Below, one piece after another: positions 44,819 to 53,996 of a DNA stretch of 64,000 nucleotides; positions within the stretch are counted from its first letter, which is position 1, and every line of letters starts with the position of its first letter. The notes beneath the pieces were generated by a model, which was given only the letters and a program-made list of their open reading frames with translations, was not told where the DNA came from and ran no database searches. The stretch lies in contig JABDFA010000003.1 in NCBI GenBank assembly GCA_013286795.1, positions 1 to 64,000 of the forward strand. Reading direction: 5' to 3'. This DNA is from Candidatus Babelota bacterium (GTDB lineage: Bacteria > Babelota > Babeliae > Babelales > JABDEC01). The translations under genes were made by a program, and so were the position numbers.

Positions 44819-45382
44819 TCAAAACGATTGAAATTTATCAACTGGACCGCCTGGAGCTTTAGGCAACACATCAACAGGATTACCTTCTAAAACTTCAAGA
44901 ATCTCTTTAAGATCATTGTCTCTTGCCCATTCAACAGCAGTCTTTCCGTGAACTCTTTCATTCACATCTGCACCAGCTGCTAATGCCTCTTTAACTCCAT
45001 TTAAATCATCTGTAATCACATTTGCATAAAGAAGCTCCGCCAAAGGTGAATTTTTAGATACAGGTCCTTTAACTTTAGCTTTTGCAGGAGCTGCCGACAC
45101 TTTTTTTGGACCTATACCAAACAATTCTTGAATCTCAGGATTACGGCTTCTTTCAGCCCATCCAAATGCATTTGTTCCTCCTACTACTCTCTTTGTGTCT
45201 GCTCCACCTGCCAATGCTTCCTTAGCTCCTTTTACATCATCCATAATTATAGCATCCCTTAGGCGTCGAGCTAATACTATCGATAATTCTTCTCCAGACT
45301 CATCATCATATGACATAGATAAAACTTGCATAGCAACTGCCAATAATCCCACAAATAATAAAGTATTAATTCTAAAATTCAT
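44819..45382 (-). CDS. Small secreted protein with two ankyrin-like units
   Basis: 187 residues. It has a leader (RINTLLFVGLLAVAMQVLSM), then two copies of a module separated by a Pro/Ala/Lys linker. The first is RLRDAIIMDDVKGAKEALAG (about 41-60) and the second LLYANVITDDLNGVKEALAA (about 118-137), each followed by a GAD(T/V) ankyrin turn and a W-A-(E/R) helix. An internal duplication of one ankyrin pair explains this. GGGAGG precedes the ATG, and a good promoter lies upstream. No CaaX or F-box-like end. Confidence 0.78.
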   Translation of the reverse strand: MNFRINTLLFVGLLAVAMQVLSMSYDDESGEELSIVLARRLRDAIIMDDVKGAKEALAGGADTKRVVGGTNAFGWAERSRNPEIQELFGIGPKKVSAAPAKAKVKGPVSKNSPLAELLYANVITDDLNGVKEALAAGADVNERVHGKTAVEWARDNDLKEILEVLEGNPVDVLPKAPGGPVDKFQSF

Positions 45383-45416
45383 AAATCCTCCCTGAAATAA
45401 TATTAAACATATTTTT

Positions 45417-45445
45417 ATTATACTTTAAAAATATCAAGAAATCAA
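45417..45445 (-). promoter_or_regulatory. Sigma-70-type promoter of the small ankyrin gene
   Basis: Minus strand: TTGATT (45445-45440), 17-nt spacer, TATAAT (45422-45417), 35 nt upstream of the ATG at 45382. Confidence 0.65.
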
Positions 45446-45460
45446 TAATATTTCTATTTT

Positions 45461-46849
45461 TCAATGAATTTTAATTACTATGGCCAAATTCTTATTTTTC
45501 TGAATTTTCCACTGAAAATGAATGTTATGAGTAGAATTTCCGGGTTTTTGCAAAAAACGAATAATTTCCTCTATAAATCTTTCAGTTAATTCAAAAGATA
45601 CGCCGGATTTATAAAGCCAATAAAATATAACTTTTTTTTGTAAGAATTTATCTAAAGCAAGAAGCTGCTCTAAATTTAGCTCAAAATCATTGTCAGTTTT
45701 TTTTGCAATTTCATTAAACTTTTCTTCTACAAGCTTTTGTAGAAAATTTTCAGTATCTTTTAGATGGTTTAAGGTTCTTAAAAAATTTGAATCAAATCTG
45801 TTATCACATGCCTGTAAAGCTGTAAGAACGTTGCTTCTAATTCTATTTCTTAAAAATTCTTGAGAAAAATTTGTAGGATCAACTAAATAACTAATTTTAT
45901 TTTCCTGAAGATATTGCAAAATATCTGATTTATTTATTTCCAATAAAGGACGAATATATATTCCATCTATTGGTTTCATTGATACTAAGCCACTTAAAGT
46001 AGTACCACGAATTAAGCGAATGAAAAAAGTTTCCTGTTGATCTTGAAGATGATGAGCAAGAGTTATGGATTTAGCATTATATTCTTGGGCCACTTTAGCA
46101 AAGAAATATCTACGCATTTGTCTACCCAGATCTTCTTTTGAACCCTTATTTTTAGGTTTAAAATCAAGCTCTTTGGCTTTAGCATAAACAAACTTTACAT
46201 TAAGTTTATTAGTGAGCTCTTTACAAAAATCTATATCTAAATAAGAGTTTTCTCTCCAACCATGGTCCAGGTGGGCGGCAATTAAATCCAAAGCGAACTC
46301 TTCTTGCAATTCTTTTAGTATATAAAGCAAAAAAGTAGAATCTGGACCTCCAGAAAGACCTACAATTATTCTTGAACCAGGAATTATTAAATTATTTTTT
46401 TTAATAAAAGATAAAATTTCAGCTTTTAAATCAAATTCTTTAATATTGGAAGAACTTTCTCTGACCTCTTTAGCTATAAATTCATCCCCACCCCGTTCGT
46501 CCTGAGCGACTTCTGAGCGAACCGTAGGTGAGTCGAAGAAGGAGTCGAAGGAAGTCGAATGGGTCAATTTTTTACGTTTCTTAAAACTCTTTAATCCTTC
46601 CCAGCCTTCTTTAATAAGAATTTCTTTCTTTTCGCGCGTCCATTTCTTTAACTTGCGTTCAGCTTCTAAGGCATCTACTCTAGAAGCAAATTGTTCTATA
46701 TATACAACCTCTACGGGCAATAGATTGGAAGTATAGGAGTTGCCTATTCCTTGGTTATGCTCAGACATTCTTTTTTCTATATTATCAGTATGTCCAATAT
46801 AATATGATCCATCTCTACATTTTAATATGTATAAAAAAAAAGGTAGCAT
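45461..46849 (-). CDS. tilS: Fusion of GIY-YIG nuclease domain and tRNA(Ile)-lysidine synthetase
   Basis: 462 residues in one frame. Residues 1-92 are a UPF0213-type GIY-YIG domain: LYILKCRDGSYYIGHTDNIE, with the conserved Arg in EKRMSEHNQG and Glu in LEAERKLKKWTR. Residues about 95-122 are a linker translated from a GC-rich repeat (STSFDSFFDSPTVRSEVAQD). From about 140 comes TilS: PP-loop VGLSGGPDS (163-171), AAHLDHGWR, GRQMRRYFF, LAHHLQDQQET and RPLLEINKSDILQYL. TilS modifies the CAU anticodon of tRNA-Ile and is essential. AAAGGA precedes the ATG. There is no good internal start for tilS, so it probably depends on the fusion or on a rare start codon. Confidence 0.88.
   Translation of the reverse strand: MLPFFLYILKCRDGSYYIGHTDNIEKRMSEHNQGIGNSYTSNLLPVEVVYIEQFASRVDALEAERKLKKWTREKKEILIKEGWEGLKSFKKRKKLTHSTSFDSFFDSPTVRSEVAQDERGGDEFIAKEVRESSSNIKEFDLKAEILSFIKKNNLIIPGSRIIVGLSGGPDSTFLLYILKELQEEFALDLIAAHLDHGWRENSYLDIDFCKELTNKLNVKFVYAKAKELDFKPKNKGSKEDLGRQMRRYFFAKVAQEYNAKSITLAHHLQDQQETFFIRLIRGTTLSGLVSMKPIDGIYIRPLLEINKSDILQYLQENKISYLVDPTNFSQEFLRNRIRSNVLTALQACDNRFDSNFLRTLNHLKDTENFLQKLVEEKFNEIAKKTDNDFELNLEQLLALDKFLQKKVIFYWLYKSGVSFELTERFIEEIIRFLQKPGNSTHNIHFQWKIQKNKNLAIVIKIH
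46490..46563. repeat. GC-rich palindromic repeat inside the tilS fusion (left arm)
   Basis: CCCCGTTCGTCCTGAGCGAC ... GTGAGTCGAAGAAGGAGTCG ... GTCGAATGGG, translated on the minus strand as the domain linker. Inverted relative to 46868-46926. Confidence 0.85.
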
Positions 46850-46867
46850 TAAAATCCTTTATCAATA

Positions 46868-46926
46868 CTACCCATTCGACTCCTTCTTCGACTACGCTCA
46901 GAAGTCGCTCAGGGCGAACGGACGGG
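46868..46926. repeat. GC-rich palindromic repeat upstream of the GIY-YIG domain (right arm)
   Basis: CCCATTCGACTCCTTCTTCG ... CGCTCAGAAGTCGCTCAGGG ... GAACGGACGGGG. It is close to the reverse complement of the left arm, so the two bracket the GIY-YIG module as inverted repeats. Confidence 0.85.
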
Positions 46927-46977
46927 GGTAAAAATTTAGCGATACAATTCTATTATGAATTATTCTAAACAATATTA

Positions 46978-47007
46978 TTGATTTTTAACTACAAATTAGT
47001 TTATCAT
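46978..47007 (+). promoter_or_regulatory. Candidate promoter of the cysteine-rich miniprotein gene
   Basis: TTGATT (46978-46983), 18-nt spacer, TATCAT (47002-47007), 36 nt before the ATG at 47044. Confidence 0.45.
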
Positions 47008-47043
47008 AAAATTAACTAATTTATTACTAAAGAGGAGGTTACT

Positions 47044-47247
47044 ATGAAAAAACTAATAGTATTGTTCACATTTTTTATTTTTAATGCAACAAACATCTGT
47101 CTGGCAGTAGGAAATTGCATAATACCAGACCAATGCCAAGATGATTCTGACTGCCTAGATGGCAAAGTCTGCAAATCAGTATGGAATAATCAAGCAGCAT
47201 GTAATTATAAAAAATGTTTACCTAAAAACGCATACATAACATATTAG
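47044..47247 (+). CDS. Secreted cysteine-rich miniprotein
   Basis: 67 residues. A signal peptide (KLIVLFTFFIFNATNICLA) leaves a mature part of about 45 residues with six cysteines: GNC-x5-C-x5-C-x5-C-x9-C-x4-C. The core CQDDSDCLDGKVC recalls the C-x2-D-x-DC-x2-G-x2-C pattern of small disulfide modules (WAP, Dickkopf or EB types) common in animals and some protists. AAAGAGGAGG precedes the ATG, and a candidate promoter lies upstream. Oxidative folding outside the cytoplasm fits the presence of a Dsb system. Function unknown. It stands alone, convergent with gyrB. Confidence 0.78.
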   Translation: MKKLIVLFTFFIFNATNICLAVGNCIIPDQCQDDSDCLDGKVCKSVWNNQAACNYKKCLPKNAYITY

Positions 47248-47252
47248 ACAAT

Positions 47253-49682
47253 TTAAACGTCCAAATTTTTAACAAATTGGCCATTGTCTTCAATAAATTG
47301 TCTTCTGCCTGAAATATCATCGCCCATTAAGCTAGCAAACCAAGAATCAGCAGCTAATGCATCCTCAACCTTAACTTGAAGCAACAGTCGACTATCTTTG
47401 TCCATAGAAGTTTCCCAAAGTTGTTCAGGATTCATTTCTCCAAGACCTTTATATCTTTGAATAGACATGTATGGTTTACTAATAGATTCAATTCCTTGGA
47501 GTAGCTCCATAGATCCATGCACAGAAATTTGGCGATCCTTTTCTTTAATTCGTAAAACCAATTCATTGTCTTCAATTAAAGCTAATTTTTCAAGCTCTGA
47601 AAGCAAAATTCCTGTCTCTTCTGAATCAAAAAAAGTCAATGGAGCTTCCCACTGCTTAGTTAAAACTTGAAACACAAAAGCAGATTGTTCAAGATTACCC
47701 ATTCCATCTTGATCTTGGCTAGAAACATTATCTTTAAAACTAATAGAATATTTTGAAAAATAATCACGTAAAGTCTTAAGTAATTTTTCGGTCCCATCAG
47801 ATTTTTTCCAAGGGTTTTTTCTTAAAAATGCCAAAAGTTTATGACCAAATTCAGGAGAAACCTTAAATCCTTTTAGCACAACATTATTCAAACTAGATTC
47901 ATATACAAGTAATTCGTCTAAAATTTTATTCCATTGAGCCTGAGAAAGCTCCTTTCCAGAAACTGTAATTTCAAGATTTTCTCTCGTCCAGTCAAAAATA
48001 AATCGCCTTAAAGCCAAATCATCTTTTAGATATTGTTCTTTGCGTCCAATTTTTGCTTTATAAAGTGGAGGCTGAGCGATATACAAATATCCTTTTTCTA
48101 TTAAAGGAGCCATGTACCTAAAGAAAAATGTTAAAAGTAATGTACGAATATGGGAACCATCAACATCAGCATCGGTCATTAAAATAATCTTATGGTAGCG
48201 TGCTTTATCTATGCTAAAATCTTCACCAATTCCACAACCAATAGCTGCTATCATAGCTTTAATTTCCTCGTTTGATAACATTTTATCAAGACGAGCTTTT
48301 TCTACATTAAGAATTTTACCCTTTAACGGAAGAATAGCTTGAGTTTCTCTATCTCTTCCCTGTTTTGCCGATCCACCCGCAGAATCACCCTCAACTATAA
48401 ACAATTCTGTTCTTGAAGGATCCTCGCTTGAACAATCGGCCAACTTACCAGGTAAAATAGTTGATTCTAAAACTGTTTTTCTTCTTGCCAGATCACGCGC
48501 CTTTCTTGCAGCTTCTCGGGCATGTTTTGCTATTTCTGCTTTTTGTAAAATTTTCTTTGCAAGTACAGGATTCTCTTCAAAAAGTGTATCTAAATAAGCG
48601 AATGTATAAGAATCGACAACTCCTTTAACTTCACTGTTACCTAATTTACCTTTTGTTTGTCCTTCAAATTGTGGCTCTGGTACTTTTATATTAATAACAG
48701 CAACAAGACCTTCTCTGACATCTTCGCTAGAAAAACCTTCAGGATCATTTTTTAACATTCCTAAGGCTTGGGCTCTTTTATTACATACTTTAGTTAATGC
48801 ACCTTTAAAACCAGCTACATGGGTTCCACCATCGACAGTATTTATATTGTTTACAAAAGAAAATAACTGTTCTCCAAAGCCGTCGTTATATTGCATTGCA
48901 ACTTCAAGCACATAATTTTCATCTTCTTGATGAAAATATATAACATCAGGAAAAAGTGGTGTTTTTTTTGAATTGATATGCTCAATAAATGAAACAATAC
49001 CTCCTTCAAACAAAAACTCATTATGTTTATTTGCGGATTCATCAAAAATGCTTATCTTTAACCCTTTGGTTAAAAAAGCCATTTCACGCAACCTAGATGA
49101 CAATGTATCAAAACTAAATTTTGTTGTTTCTGTAAATGTTTCAGGATCTGGTTTAAAACGTATATAAGTTCCGCGTTTATCCGTTGTGCCGGTAACCTTT
49201 AAAGACGCCTCAGGTTTTCCATGCTTATAATGTTGTGAATAAATTTTACCATCACGATAAATTTCAAGATACAATGTTTCAGAAAGAGCATTCACTACCG
49301 AAACACCCACACCATGTAATCCACCAGAATATTTATAGGCTCCTTTATCAAACTTGCCACCAGCATGAAGCTTGGTTAACACAACTTCAGCTGCTGAAAC
49401 CCCTTCTGTAGAATGAATATCTGTAGGTATACCGCGTCCGTTATCTTCAACTGAACAGGAGCCATCTACGTGAAGCTTAACAACTATATCATTACAATAA
49501 CCAGCTAGAGCTTCATCTACTGAGTTATCAACTACTTCATAGACTAAATGATGTAATCCTTGAGGACCAGTAGATCCTATATACATCCCTGGACGCTTAC
49601 GTACAGCCTCCAACCCCTCCATAACTTTTATAGACTCAGCACCATATTCAGTATTCTTTTTATTTTTTGTTTCATCTGCCAT
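47253..49682 (-). CDS. gyrB: DNA gyrase subunit B
   Basis: 809 residues, the long form of GyrB that carries the extra C-terminal insertion known from proteobacteria. The GHKL ATPase domain has [23 protein letters not shown] and the glycine-rich [15 protein letters not shown]. The transducer domain follows, then TOPRIM with [17 protein letters not shown] and [17 protein letters not shown]. The C terminus has [20 protein letters not shown]. It introduces negative supercoils with GyrA, which is not in this window. AAAGGG precedes the ATG. Confidence 0.98.
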   Translation of the reverse strand: MADETKNKKNTEYGAESIKVMEGLEAVRKRPGMYIGSTGPQGLHHLVYEVVDNSVDEALAGYCNDIVVKLHVDGSCSVEDNGRGIPTDIHSTEGVSAAEVVLTKLHAGGKFDKGAYKYSGGLHGVGVSVVNALSETLYLEIYRDGKIYSQHYKHGKPEASLKVTGTTDKRGTYIRFKPDPETFTETTKFSFDTLSSRLREMAFLTKGLKISIFDESANKHNEFLFEGGIVSFIEHINSKKTPLFPDVIYFHQEDENYVLEVAMQYNDGFGEQLFSFVNNINTVDGGTHVAGFKGALTKVCNKRAQALGMLKNDPEGFSSEDVREGLVAVINIKVPEPQFEGQTKGKLGNSEVKGVVDSYTFAYLDTLFEENPVLAKKILQKAEIAKHAREAARKARDLARRKTVLESTILPGKLADCSSEDPSRTELFIVEGDSAGGSAKQGRDRETQAILPLKGKILNVEKARLDKMLSNEEIKAMIAAIGCGIGEDFSIDKARYHKIILMTDADVDGSHIRTLLLTFFFRYMAPLIEKGYLYIAQPPLYKAKIGRKEQYLKDDLALRRFIFDWTRENLEITVSGKELSQAQWNKILDELLVYESSLNNVVLKGFKVSPEFGHKLLAFLRKNPWKKSDGTEKLLKTLRDYFSKYSISFKDNVSSQDQDGMGNLEQSAFVFQVLTKQWEAPLTFFDSEETGILLSELEKLALIEDNELVLRIKEKDRQISVHGSMELLQGIESISKPYMSIQRYKGLGEMNPEQLWETSMDKDSRLLLQVKVEDALAADSWFASLMGDDISGRRQFIEDNGQFVKNLDV

Positions 49683-49817
49683 GAAAAACCCTTTAATTCT
49701 TCAAATTACTACTTTTTTTAAAACTATTTTATTATTATCAATTTTTGTTTATTCTAATTATTAATATTACAAGAATTAACTATTTTTGACTATTTTTTAA
49801 AGATTTTTAATTATGGA

Positions 49818-50300
49818 ATGATAATGTCCTCTTGGCAAGATCAAATAGAACAAGAATTGATGAAAAAAGCTTTAAATCAAGCTAAAAAAGCATTCAATAA
49901 AAATGAAGTTCCTATAGGTGCGATAGTCGTTGATAAAAATAATAAAATTATAGGCAAGGGATATAATCAAGTAGAAAGCAAAATGTGCCAATCTGAACAT
50001 GCTGAAATTATTGCTATAAAAAATGCCTGCAAAAAAATAGGAGACTGGAGACTTGAAGATTGCACGTTATATGTTACACTAGAACCTTGTTCTATGTGTA
50101 TAAGTCTAATTATATTAAGCAGAATAAGCAGATGTATTTATGCCACAAAATCTAACATCTTTGGGTTTAGTGTTGACAAACATATTAATTTTGAGTTATA
50201 TAGATCCCCAATCTTAATAAAAGAAGGGGCTTGTAAAGTTGAAGCTCAAAATTTGTTAGGAACATTTTTTAAAAATCAGAGGAAAATCAAAAAGTTATGA
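49818..50300 (+). CDS. tadA: tRNA adenosine(34) deaminase
   Basis: 160 residues of the cytidine-deaminase fold: IGAIVVDKNNKIIGKGYNQV, zinc site SEHAEIIAI (His and catalytic Glu) and EPCSMCISL (two Cys). It converts A34 to inosine in tRNA-Arg(ACG). An ATG at 49824 with GGA 6 nt upstream is an equally good start. The stop overlaps the next gene by 4 nt (ATGA). The free-adenine or guanine deaminase families are similar, but the sequence and size fit TadA best. Confidence 0.93.
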   Translation: MIMSSWQDQIEQELMKKALNQAKKAFNKNEVPIGAIVVDKNNKIIGKGYNQVESKMCQSEHAEIIAIKNACKKIGDWRLEDCTLYVTLEPCSMCISLIILSRISRCIYATKSNIFGFSVDKHINFELYRSPILIKEGACKVEAQNLLGTFFKNQRKIKKL

Positions 50301-50647
50301 ATAGAAAGAAATACCTAGAAGAGGTAAAGAAATTATTATTAAAACGAAAGTCAGAACTGGAGGATATATTAACCACTTTATCCAAAGAATCTGTTTCTGA
50401 CGATCAAGTCAAGGACCTAGGAGATCAGGCTATCAGCTCAATAATGGAATCAATACGGGGTTCATACCAAAACACTGAGTATGAAGAATATACAAGAATT
50501 ATAACAGCCTTGAAGGCCGTAGATGAAGGAACATACGGTATATGTATTGATTGCGAGCAACCCATTTCAGAAAAAAGACTAAAATTCTACCCTGATGCTT
50601 GCAGATGCCTTGCCTGTCAAGAAGCCTTGGAAGAATTCAAACAGTAA
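50297..50647 (+). CDS. DksA/TraR-family zinc-finger protein
   Basis: 116 residues. The N-terminal coiled coil (KYLEEVKKLLLKRKSELEDI) has DLGDQA at the position of the DksA tip motif. It is followed by a helix and a four-cysteine zinc finger: Cys-Ile-Asp-Cys in YGICIDCEQPISEKRL and CRCLAC. The family includes DksA, which modulates RNA polymerase in the stringent response, and shorter paralogues of unknown role. Translationally coupled to tadA (ATGA) and followed 6 nt later by tRNA-Thr. Confidence 0.88.
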   Translation: MNRKKYLEEVKKLLLKRKSELEDILTTLSKESVSDDQVKDLGDQAISSIMESIRGSYQNTEYEEYTRIITALKAVDEGTYGICIDCEQPISEKRLKFYPDACRCLACQEALEEFKQ

Positions 50648-50653
50648 ACTTTT

Positions 50654-50729
<76 letters not shown>

Positions 50730-50801
50730 GTAAAAAAATAGAATTTTTTGACATTTTTTAAGTTAGAAAGTATTATAAAGATAGTCTTAGTTTATTCAAA
50801 A

Positions 50802-50850
50802 TCACCCCCGGTCATCCTGAGTGAAGCGCGCAGCGCGAAATCGAAGGAAA
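50802..50850. repeat. GC-rich palindromic repeat (short copy)
   Basis: CCCCCGGTCATCCTGAGTGA, then the perfect palindrome GCGCGCAGCGCG-like core and AATCGAAGGA, upstream of rpsI. Resembles the copy at 3230-3280. Confidence 0.75.
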
Positions 50851-50880
50851 ACCAGTTAAATTTAAGGTCTTTGTATCAAT

Positions 50881-51378
50881 ATGAAAAGTTCAAAAGAAAC
50901 AAAAGCTGAAACTAAAAAAGTAACTATAGCTCCAAGTGAGACAAAAGCAGTAAAACCAAAAACTGCAAAAAAACCTGCAAAAACTTCTCTTACTCCTGTT
51001 GCGCATGGCATTGGAAGAAGAAAGAGTTGTTCTGCAAGGGTCTGGTTAAGAAAAGGTAAAGGCAACATGTCAGTAAATGGTCTTCCTTATGATCAATACT
51101 TCGATACAGAAATCTCGTGCCTAGAAGCAACAAAGCCATTTCAAATATGCAAAGAAGCCTCTAATTATGATGTAGAAGTTAATATTATTGGTGGTGGCAA
51201 AAGAGCTCAAGCTGATGCTATTAAATTAGGATTTGCTCGCGCATTAGTTACTATATATGAAAATCTTCGTCCTGTACTTAGGGATCATAAACTTTTGACT
51301 GTAGATTCCCGAGTCAAAGAACGCAAAAAGTATGGGCAAAAAGCAGCTCGTCGCAAATTCCAATTTGTTAAGAGATAA
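50881..51378 (+). CDS. rpsI: 30S ribosomal protein S9
   Basis: 165 residues. The canonical S9 domain begins at about residue 37 (GIGRRKSCSARVWLRKGKGN). It contains GGGKRAQADAIKLGFARAL and the terminal DSRVKERKKYGQKAARRKFQ with the QFVKR tail that reaches the ribosomal P-site. A Lys/Thr/Ala-rich N-terminal extension of about 36 residues precedes it. The usual partner rplM is not adjacent. The ribosome-binding site is poor, and a GC-rich repeat sits about 30 nt upstream. Confidence 0.97.
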   Translation: MKSSKETKAETKKVTIAPSETKAVKPKTAKKPAKTSLTPVAHGIGRRKSCSARVWLRKGKGNMSVNGLPYDQYFDTEISCLEATKPFQICKEASNYDVEVNIIGGGKRAQADAIKLGFARALVTIYENLRPVLRDHKLLTVDSRVKERKKYGQKAARRKFQFVKR

Positions 51379-51410
51379 TATTGTTTTACTCGTCTAGGCT
51401 GAGTTAGTAA

Positions 51411-53255
51411 ATGTGCAGTGTCGTTGGATATATTGGAAAATCTCTTTGTAAAGGCTTTATTCTTGAAGGATTAAAGCGTTTAGAATACAGAGGATACGAT
51501 TCAGCTGGATTTGCATGTTTAGATTCAGAAAGCAAGCGTCTTTTATATGCCAAAAGTGAAGGTAAGATTGATGTTTTATATCAAAAAATATCTTCGCAAG
51601 CTTTAGATGGTTATATTGGAATGGGACATACGCGATGGTCAACCCATGGAGTTCCTTCCATAGAAAACGCTCACCCTCAATTTGATTGCCAAAAGAATAT
51701 ATCTATTGTCCATAACGGAATTATAGAAAATCATACAGAATTAAAAAATATACTTGAATCATCTGGGCATACATTTCACTCAGATACTGACACAGAAATT
51801 ATAGCCCATCTTCTAGAAAATCTTCTCCTTTCTCATCAAACCTTTAAAGCTGCTTTAATAGATCTTGTAAATAAACTTGAAGGCGCTTATGCATTTATTT
51901 GTATGATACAAAATTTCCCTAATGAAATGGTAGTCGTTCGCAAAAGATCTCCTATATGCATAGGAATAGGCGATAATGAAATGTTTATAGCTTCTGATCT
52001 TTTGGCATTTGCAAATAAAACCAATAAAGTACTATTTCTACCAGATGAAAGTTTTACAATAATTAAAAAAGATTCAATCCAGCTTTATGATTTTTCAGGA
52101 AAACCTTTAATTGTAGAAGCCCAAGAAATCAACGCATATTGGCAAAATATAGAAAAAAATGATCATGAATCTTTTATGATAAAAGAGATTTATGAACAAA
52201 AAAATGCTATTTCAAAAACAGTAAATTTTTATAAAGATCTATCGACTACAATTTGGGATAACTTAGGACTCTCTCCAGAATTTATTAAAAACCTAAATAA
52301 TATAAATATTTTTGGATGTGGAACCTCATGGCATGCTGCTAAAATTGCACAATTCTTTTTTGAAAAAATATGTTTAATTCCAACTAATATACATTTAGCA
52401 TCAGAATTCAGATACATGCCATTTTTTCCTGATAAAAATAGCCTTTACTTATCTGTTTCCCAATCAGGAGAGACTGCAGATACCCTAGAAGCTTTACGTA
52501 TGGTAACTTCTTTAAATTGTCATGTTATAACAATTACAAATATCGCTTCTAGCACTATGGTTAGAGAAGCCAATGGATTTTTGCTTACTCAAGCCGGTCC
52601 GGAAATTGCTGTTGCTTCCACTAAATCTTTTTCTGCCCAACTTACTGCTTTATATTGGCTTTCAAATCGTTTAGCTTTTGAAAAAAATATAATAAATCTT
52701 AACCAAATGCATGTAGCAGAAAGTGATTTATTAATTTGTGCCGAAGCGTTAGAAAATACTATAGAAAATTATAAATTATTAATTATTAATGAATTAGCAA
52801 AAAAATATTCCCTATACAGAAAATTTATTTTTATAGGAAGAAACATAAGTTACCCTTTTGCCATGGAAGCTGCTCTAAAATTAAAAGAGATTTCTTATAT
52901 TTTTGCGCAATCTTATCCTGCTGGTGAATTAAAACATGGTTCAATAGCATTAATTGACGAAAATACCCCTATAGTAATATTTTCTGTACTTGATGATATA
53001 ATTTACCAAAAACTTCTCTCTAATGCCCATGAAATAAAAGCGAGAAAAGGTCATTTAATAGCTTTTGCTTTTGAACATCAAAAAGAATTAATTAACTTAG
53101 CCGACCAAACTTTTATAATCCCTAAAGTTAACCCGCTATTAGCCCCCTTGGCTATGACTGGACTTATGCAATTCTTTGCATACCAAATTGCCAAAACTCT
53201 TGGTAGAAATATTGATCAACCAAGAAATCTAGCTAAATCTGTTACCGTCGAGTAA
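51411..53255 (+). CDS. glmS: Glutamine-fructose-6-phosphate aminotransferase
   Basis: 614 residues. The N-terminal glutaminase starts MCSVVGYIG with Cys2 as nucleophile after Met removal, followed by RGYDSAG, GHTRWSTHG and VHNGIIEN. Two SIS sugar-isomerase domains have GCGTSWHAAK, SQSGETADTLEALR and ASTKSFSAQ. The end is the classic DQPRNLAKSVTVE. It makes glucosamine-6-phosphate for cell-wall and LPS synthesis. Two partial copies of its 3' end recur among the small paralogues downstream (53582 and 54360). No glmS ribozyme is apparent upstream; only 32 nt separate it from rpsI. Confidence 0.98.
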   Translation: MCSVVGYIGKSLCKGFILEGLKRLEYRGYDSAGFACLDSESKRLLYAKSEGKIDVLYQKISSQALDGYIGMGHTRWSTHGVPSIENAHPQFDCQKNISIVHNGIIENHTELKNILESSGHTFHSDTDTEIIAHLLENLLLSHQTFKAALIDLVNKLEGAYAFICMIQNFPNEMVVVRKRSPICIGIGDNEMFIASDLLAFANKTNKVLFLPDESFTIIKKDSIQLYDFSGKPLIVEAQEINAYWQNIEKNDHESFMIKEIYEQKNAISKTVNFYKDLSTTIWDNLGLSPEFIKNLNNINIFGCGTSWHAAKIAQFFFEKICLIPTNIHLASEFRYMPFFPDKNSLYLSVSQSGETADTLEALRMVTSLNCHVITITNIASSTMVREANGFLLTQAGPEIAVASTKSFSAQLTALYWLSNRLAFEKNIINLNQMHVAESDLLICAEALENTIENYKLLIINELAKKYSLYRKFIFIGRNISYPFAMEAALKLKEISYIFAQSYPAGELKHGSIALIDENTPIVIFSVLDDIIYQKLLSNAHEIKARKGHLIAFAFEHQKELINLADQTFIIPKVNPLLAPLAMTGLMQFFAYQIAKTLGRNIDQPRNLAKSVTVE

Positions 53256-53258
53256 AAA

Positions 53259-53549
53259 TTACCGGTCCATACACCCAACACAAGCTAGACTATATATTAT
53301 AAAATAACAAGATGGGATCTTAACATACGGATGATCCCATAATACACATACTGTTTCCTTTAATTCTTTTAATACTTTTAATTTCTCTTTTTTAGAATCT
53401 TTAGCTATTGACATTAAACGTTTTAATAAAGCTCTTCTCATTAAGAGTTGGCTATTTTGTGCGACAGGTCTGGTAACCCTAAACATTGAATATGTTTGTG
53501 CAGTTGTAATTAGCGAAAAAGCTAAAATTGTTTTCGTAAAATTGTTCAT
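53259..53549 (-). CDS. Small secreted protein family, member A
   Basis: 96 residues, not recognised; one of four tandem paralogues. It has a leader (MNNFTKTILAFSLITTAQTY), then the family segment MFRVTRPVAQNSQLLMRRAL continuing LKRLMSIAKDS. A charged helix and a hydrophobic C terminus (CYFIIYSLACVGC) follow. The segment after the leader is rich in Arg, Leu and Ser and has no acidic residue for about 25 positions, like a mitochondrial presequence. It ends 3 nt from the glmS stop, convergent. GGAA precedes the ATG. Confidence 0.72.
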   Translation of the reverse strand: MNNFTKTILAFSLITTAQTYSMFRVTRPVAQNSQLLMRRALLKRLMSIAKDSKKEKLKVLKELKETVCVLWDHPYVKIPSCYFIIYSLACVGCMDR

Positions 53550-53581
53550 TAATAGTTCCTATACTTTTAATTTTTTGAAGA

Positions 53582-53629
53582 AATATTGACCACTCAAGAA
53601 ATCTGGCTAAATCAGTTATGATAAAATAA
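53582..53629 (+). pseudogene. Relic of a glmS 3' end (first)
   Basis: Sixteen codons read NIDHSRNLAKSVMIK then TAA, matching the GlmS end NIDQPRNLAKSVTVE. No other part of glmS is present. The stop lies 3 nt from the stop of paralogue B, exactly as the real glmS stop lies 3 nt from paralogue A, so the unit (glmS 3' end plus small gene) was duplicated. Confidence 0.88.
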
Positions 53630-53632
53630 ATT

Positions 53633-53935
53633 CTAGAATATAGGGGATTTATACAGTAAATAAACATATGCCAGAGTACCACCACCCAATGTTGTATATG
53701 CGATAATAAATTGTCTTTTAAATTGACGTGAACTTATTTTACTTATATCTTTCACCTTTTCTTGAAGTTGTTTCCCTTGAGAATCTTGAGTTGTTGACAT
53801 TAAGCGTTTTAACAGAGCTCTTTTCACTACGTGTTGGCTGTTTTGTATAACAGGTCGAGTTAATCTTATCATTGAGTATGTTTGTGAAGTTGCAATTAGT
53901 AAAAAAGCTAAAATTATTTTTGTGAAATTGTTCAT
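53633..53935 (-). CDS. Small secreted protein family, member B
   Basis: 100 residues. It has a leader (MNNFTKIILAFLLIATSQTY), the family segment MIRLTRPVIQNSQHVVKRAL then LKRLMSTTQDS, a charged helix and a C-terminal hydrophobic segment (YTTLGGGTLAYVYLLY) that could anchor in a membrane. GGA precedes the ATG. It is convergent with the relic glmS end. Function unknown; same presequence-like mature N terminus as the other members. Confidence 0.72.
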   Translation of the reverse strand: MNNFTKIILAFLLIATSQTYSMIRLTRPVIQNSQHVVKRALLKRLMSTTQDSQGKQLQEKVKDISKISSRQFKRQFIIAYTTLGGGTLAYVYLLYKSPIF

Positions 53936-53996
53936 TTAAATCCTATTTTATATATAAATTTATTAGCAGAAAAATAGCATAATTTTTACATAAGAC

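Noticed and set aside
44819-45382. CaaX box on the small ankyrin protein
   Set aside because: It ends in DKFQSF with no cysteine near the C terminus; the ankyrin protein at 8805 ends in a lone Cys (EKSC), which is not a CaaX arrangement.
51379-51410. glmS ribozyme upstream of glmS
   Set aside because: Only 32 nt separate rpsI and glmS, too short for the ribozyme, and no matching core is visible.
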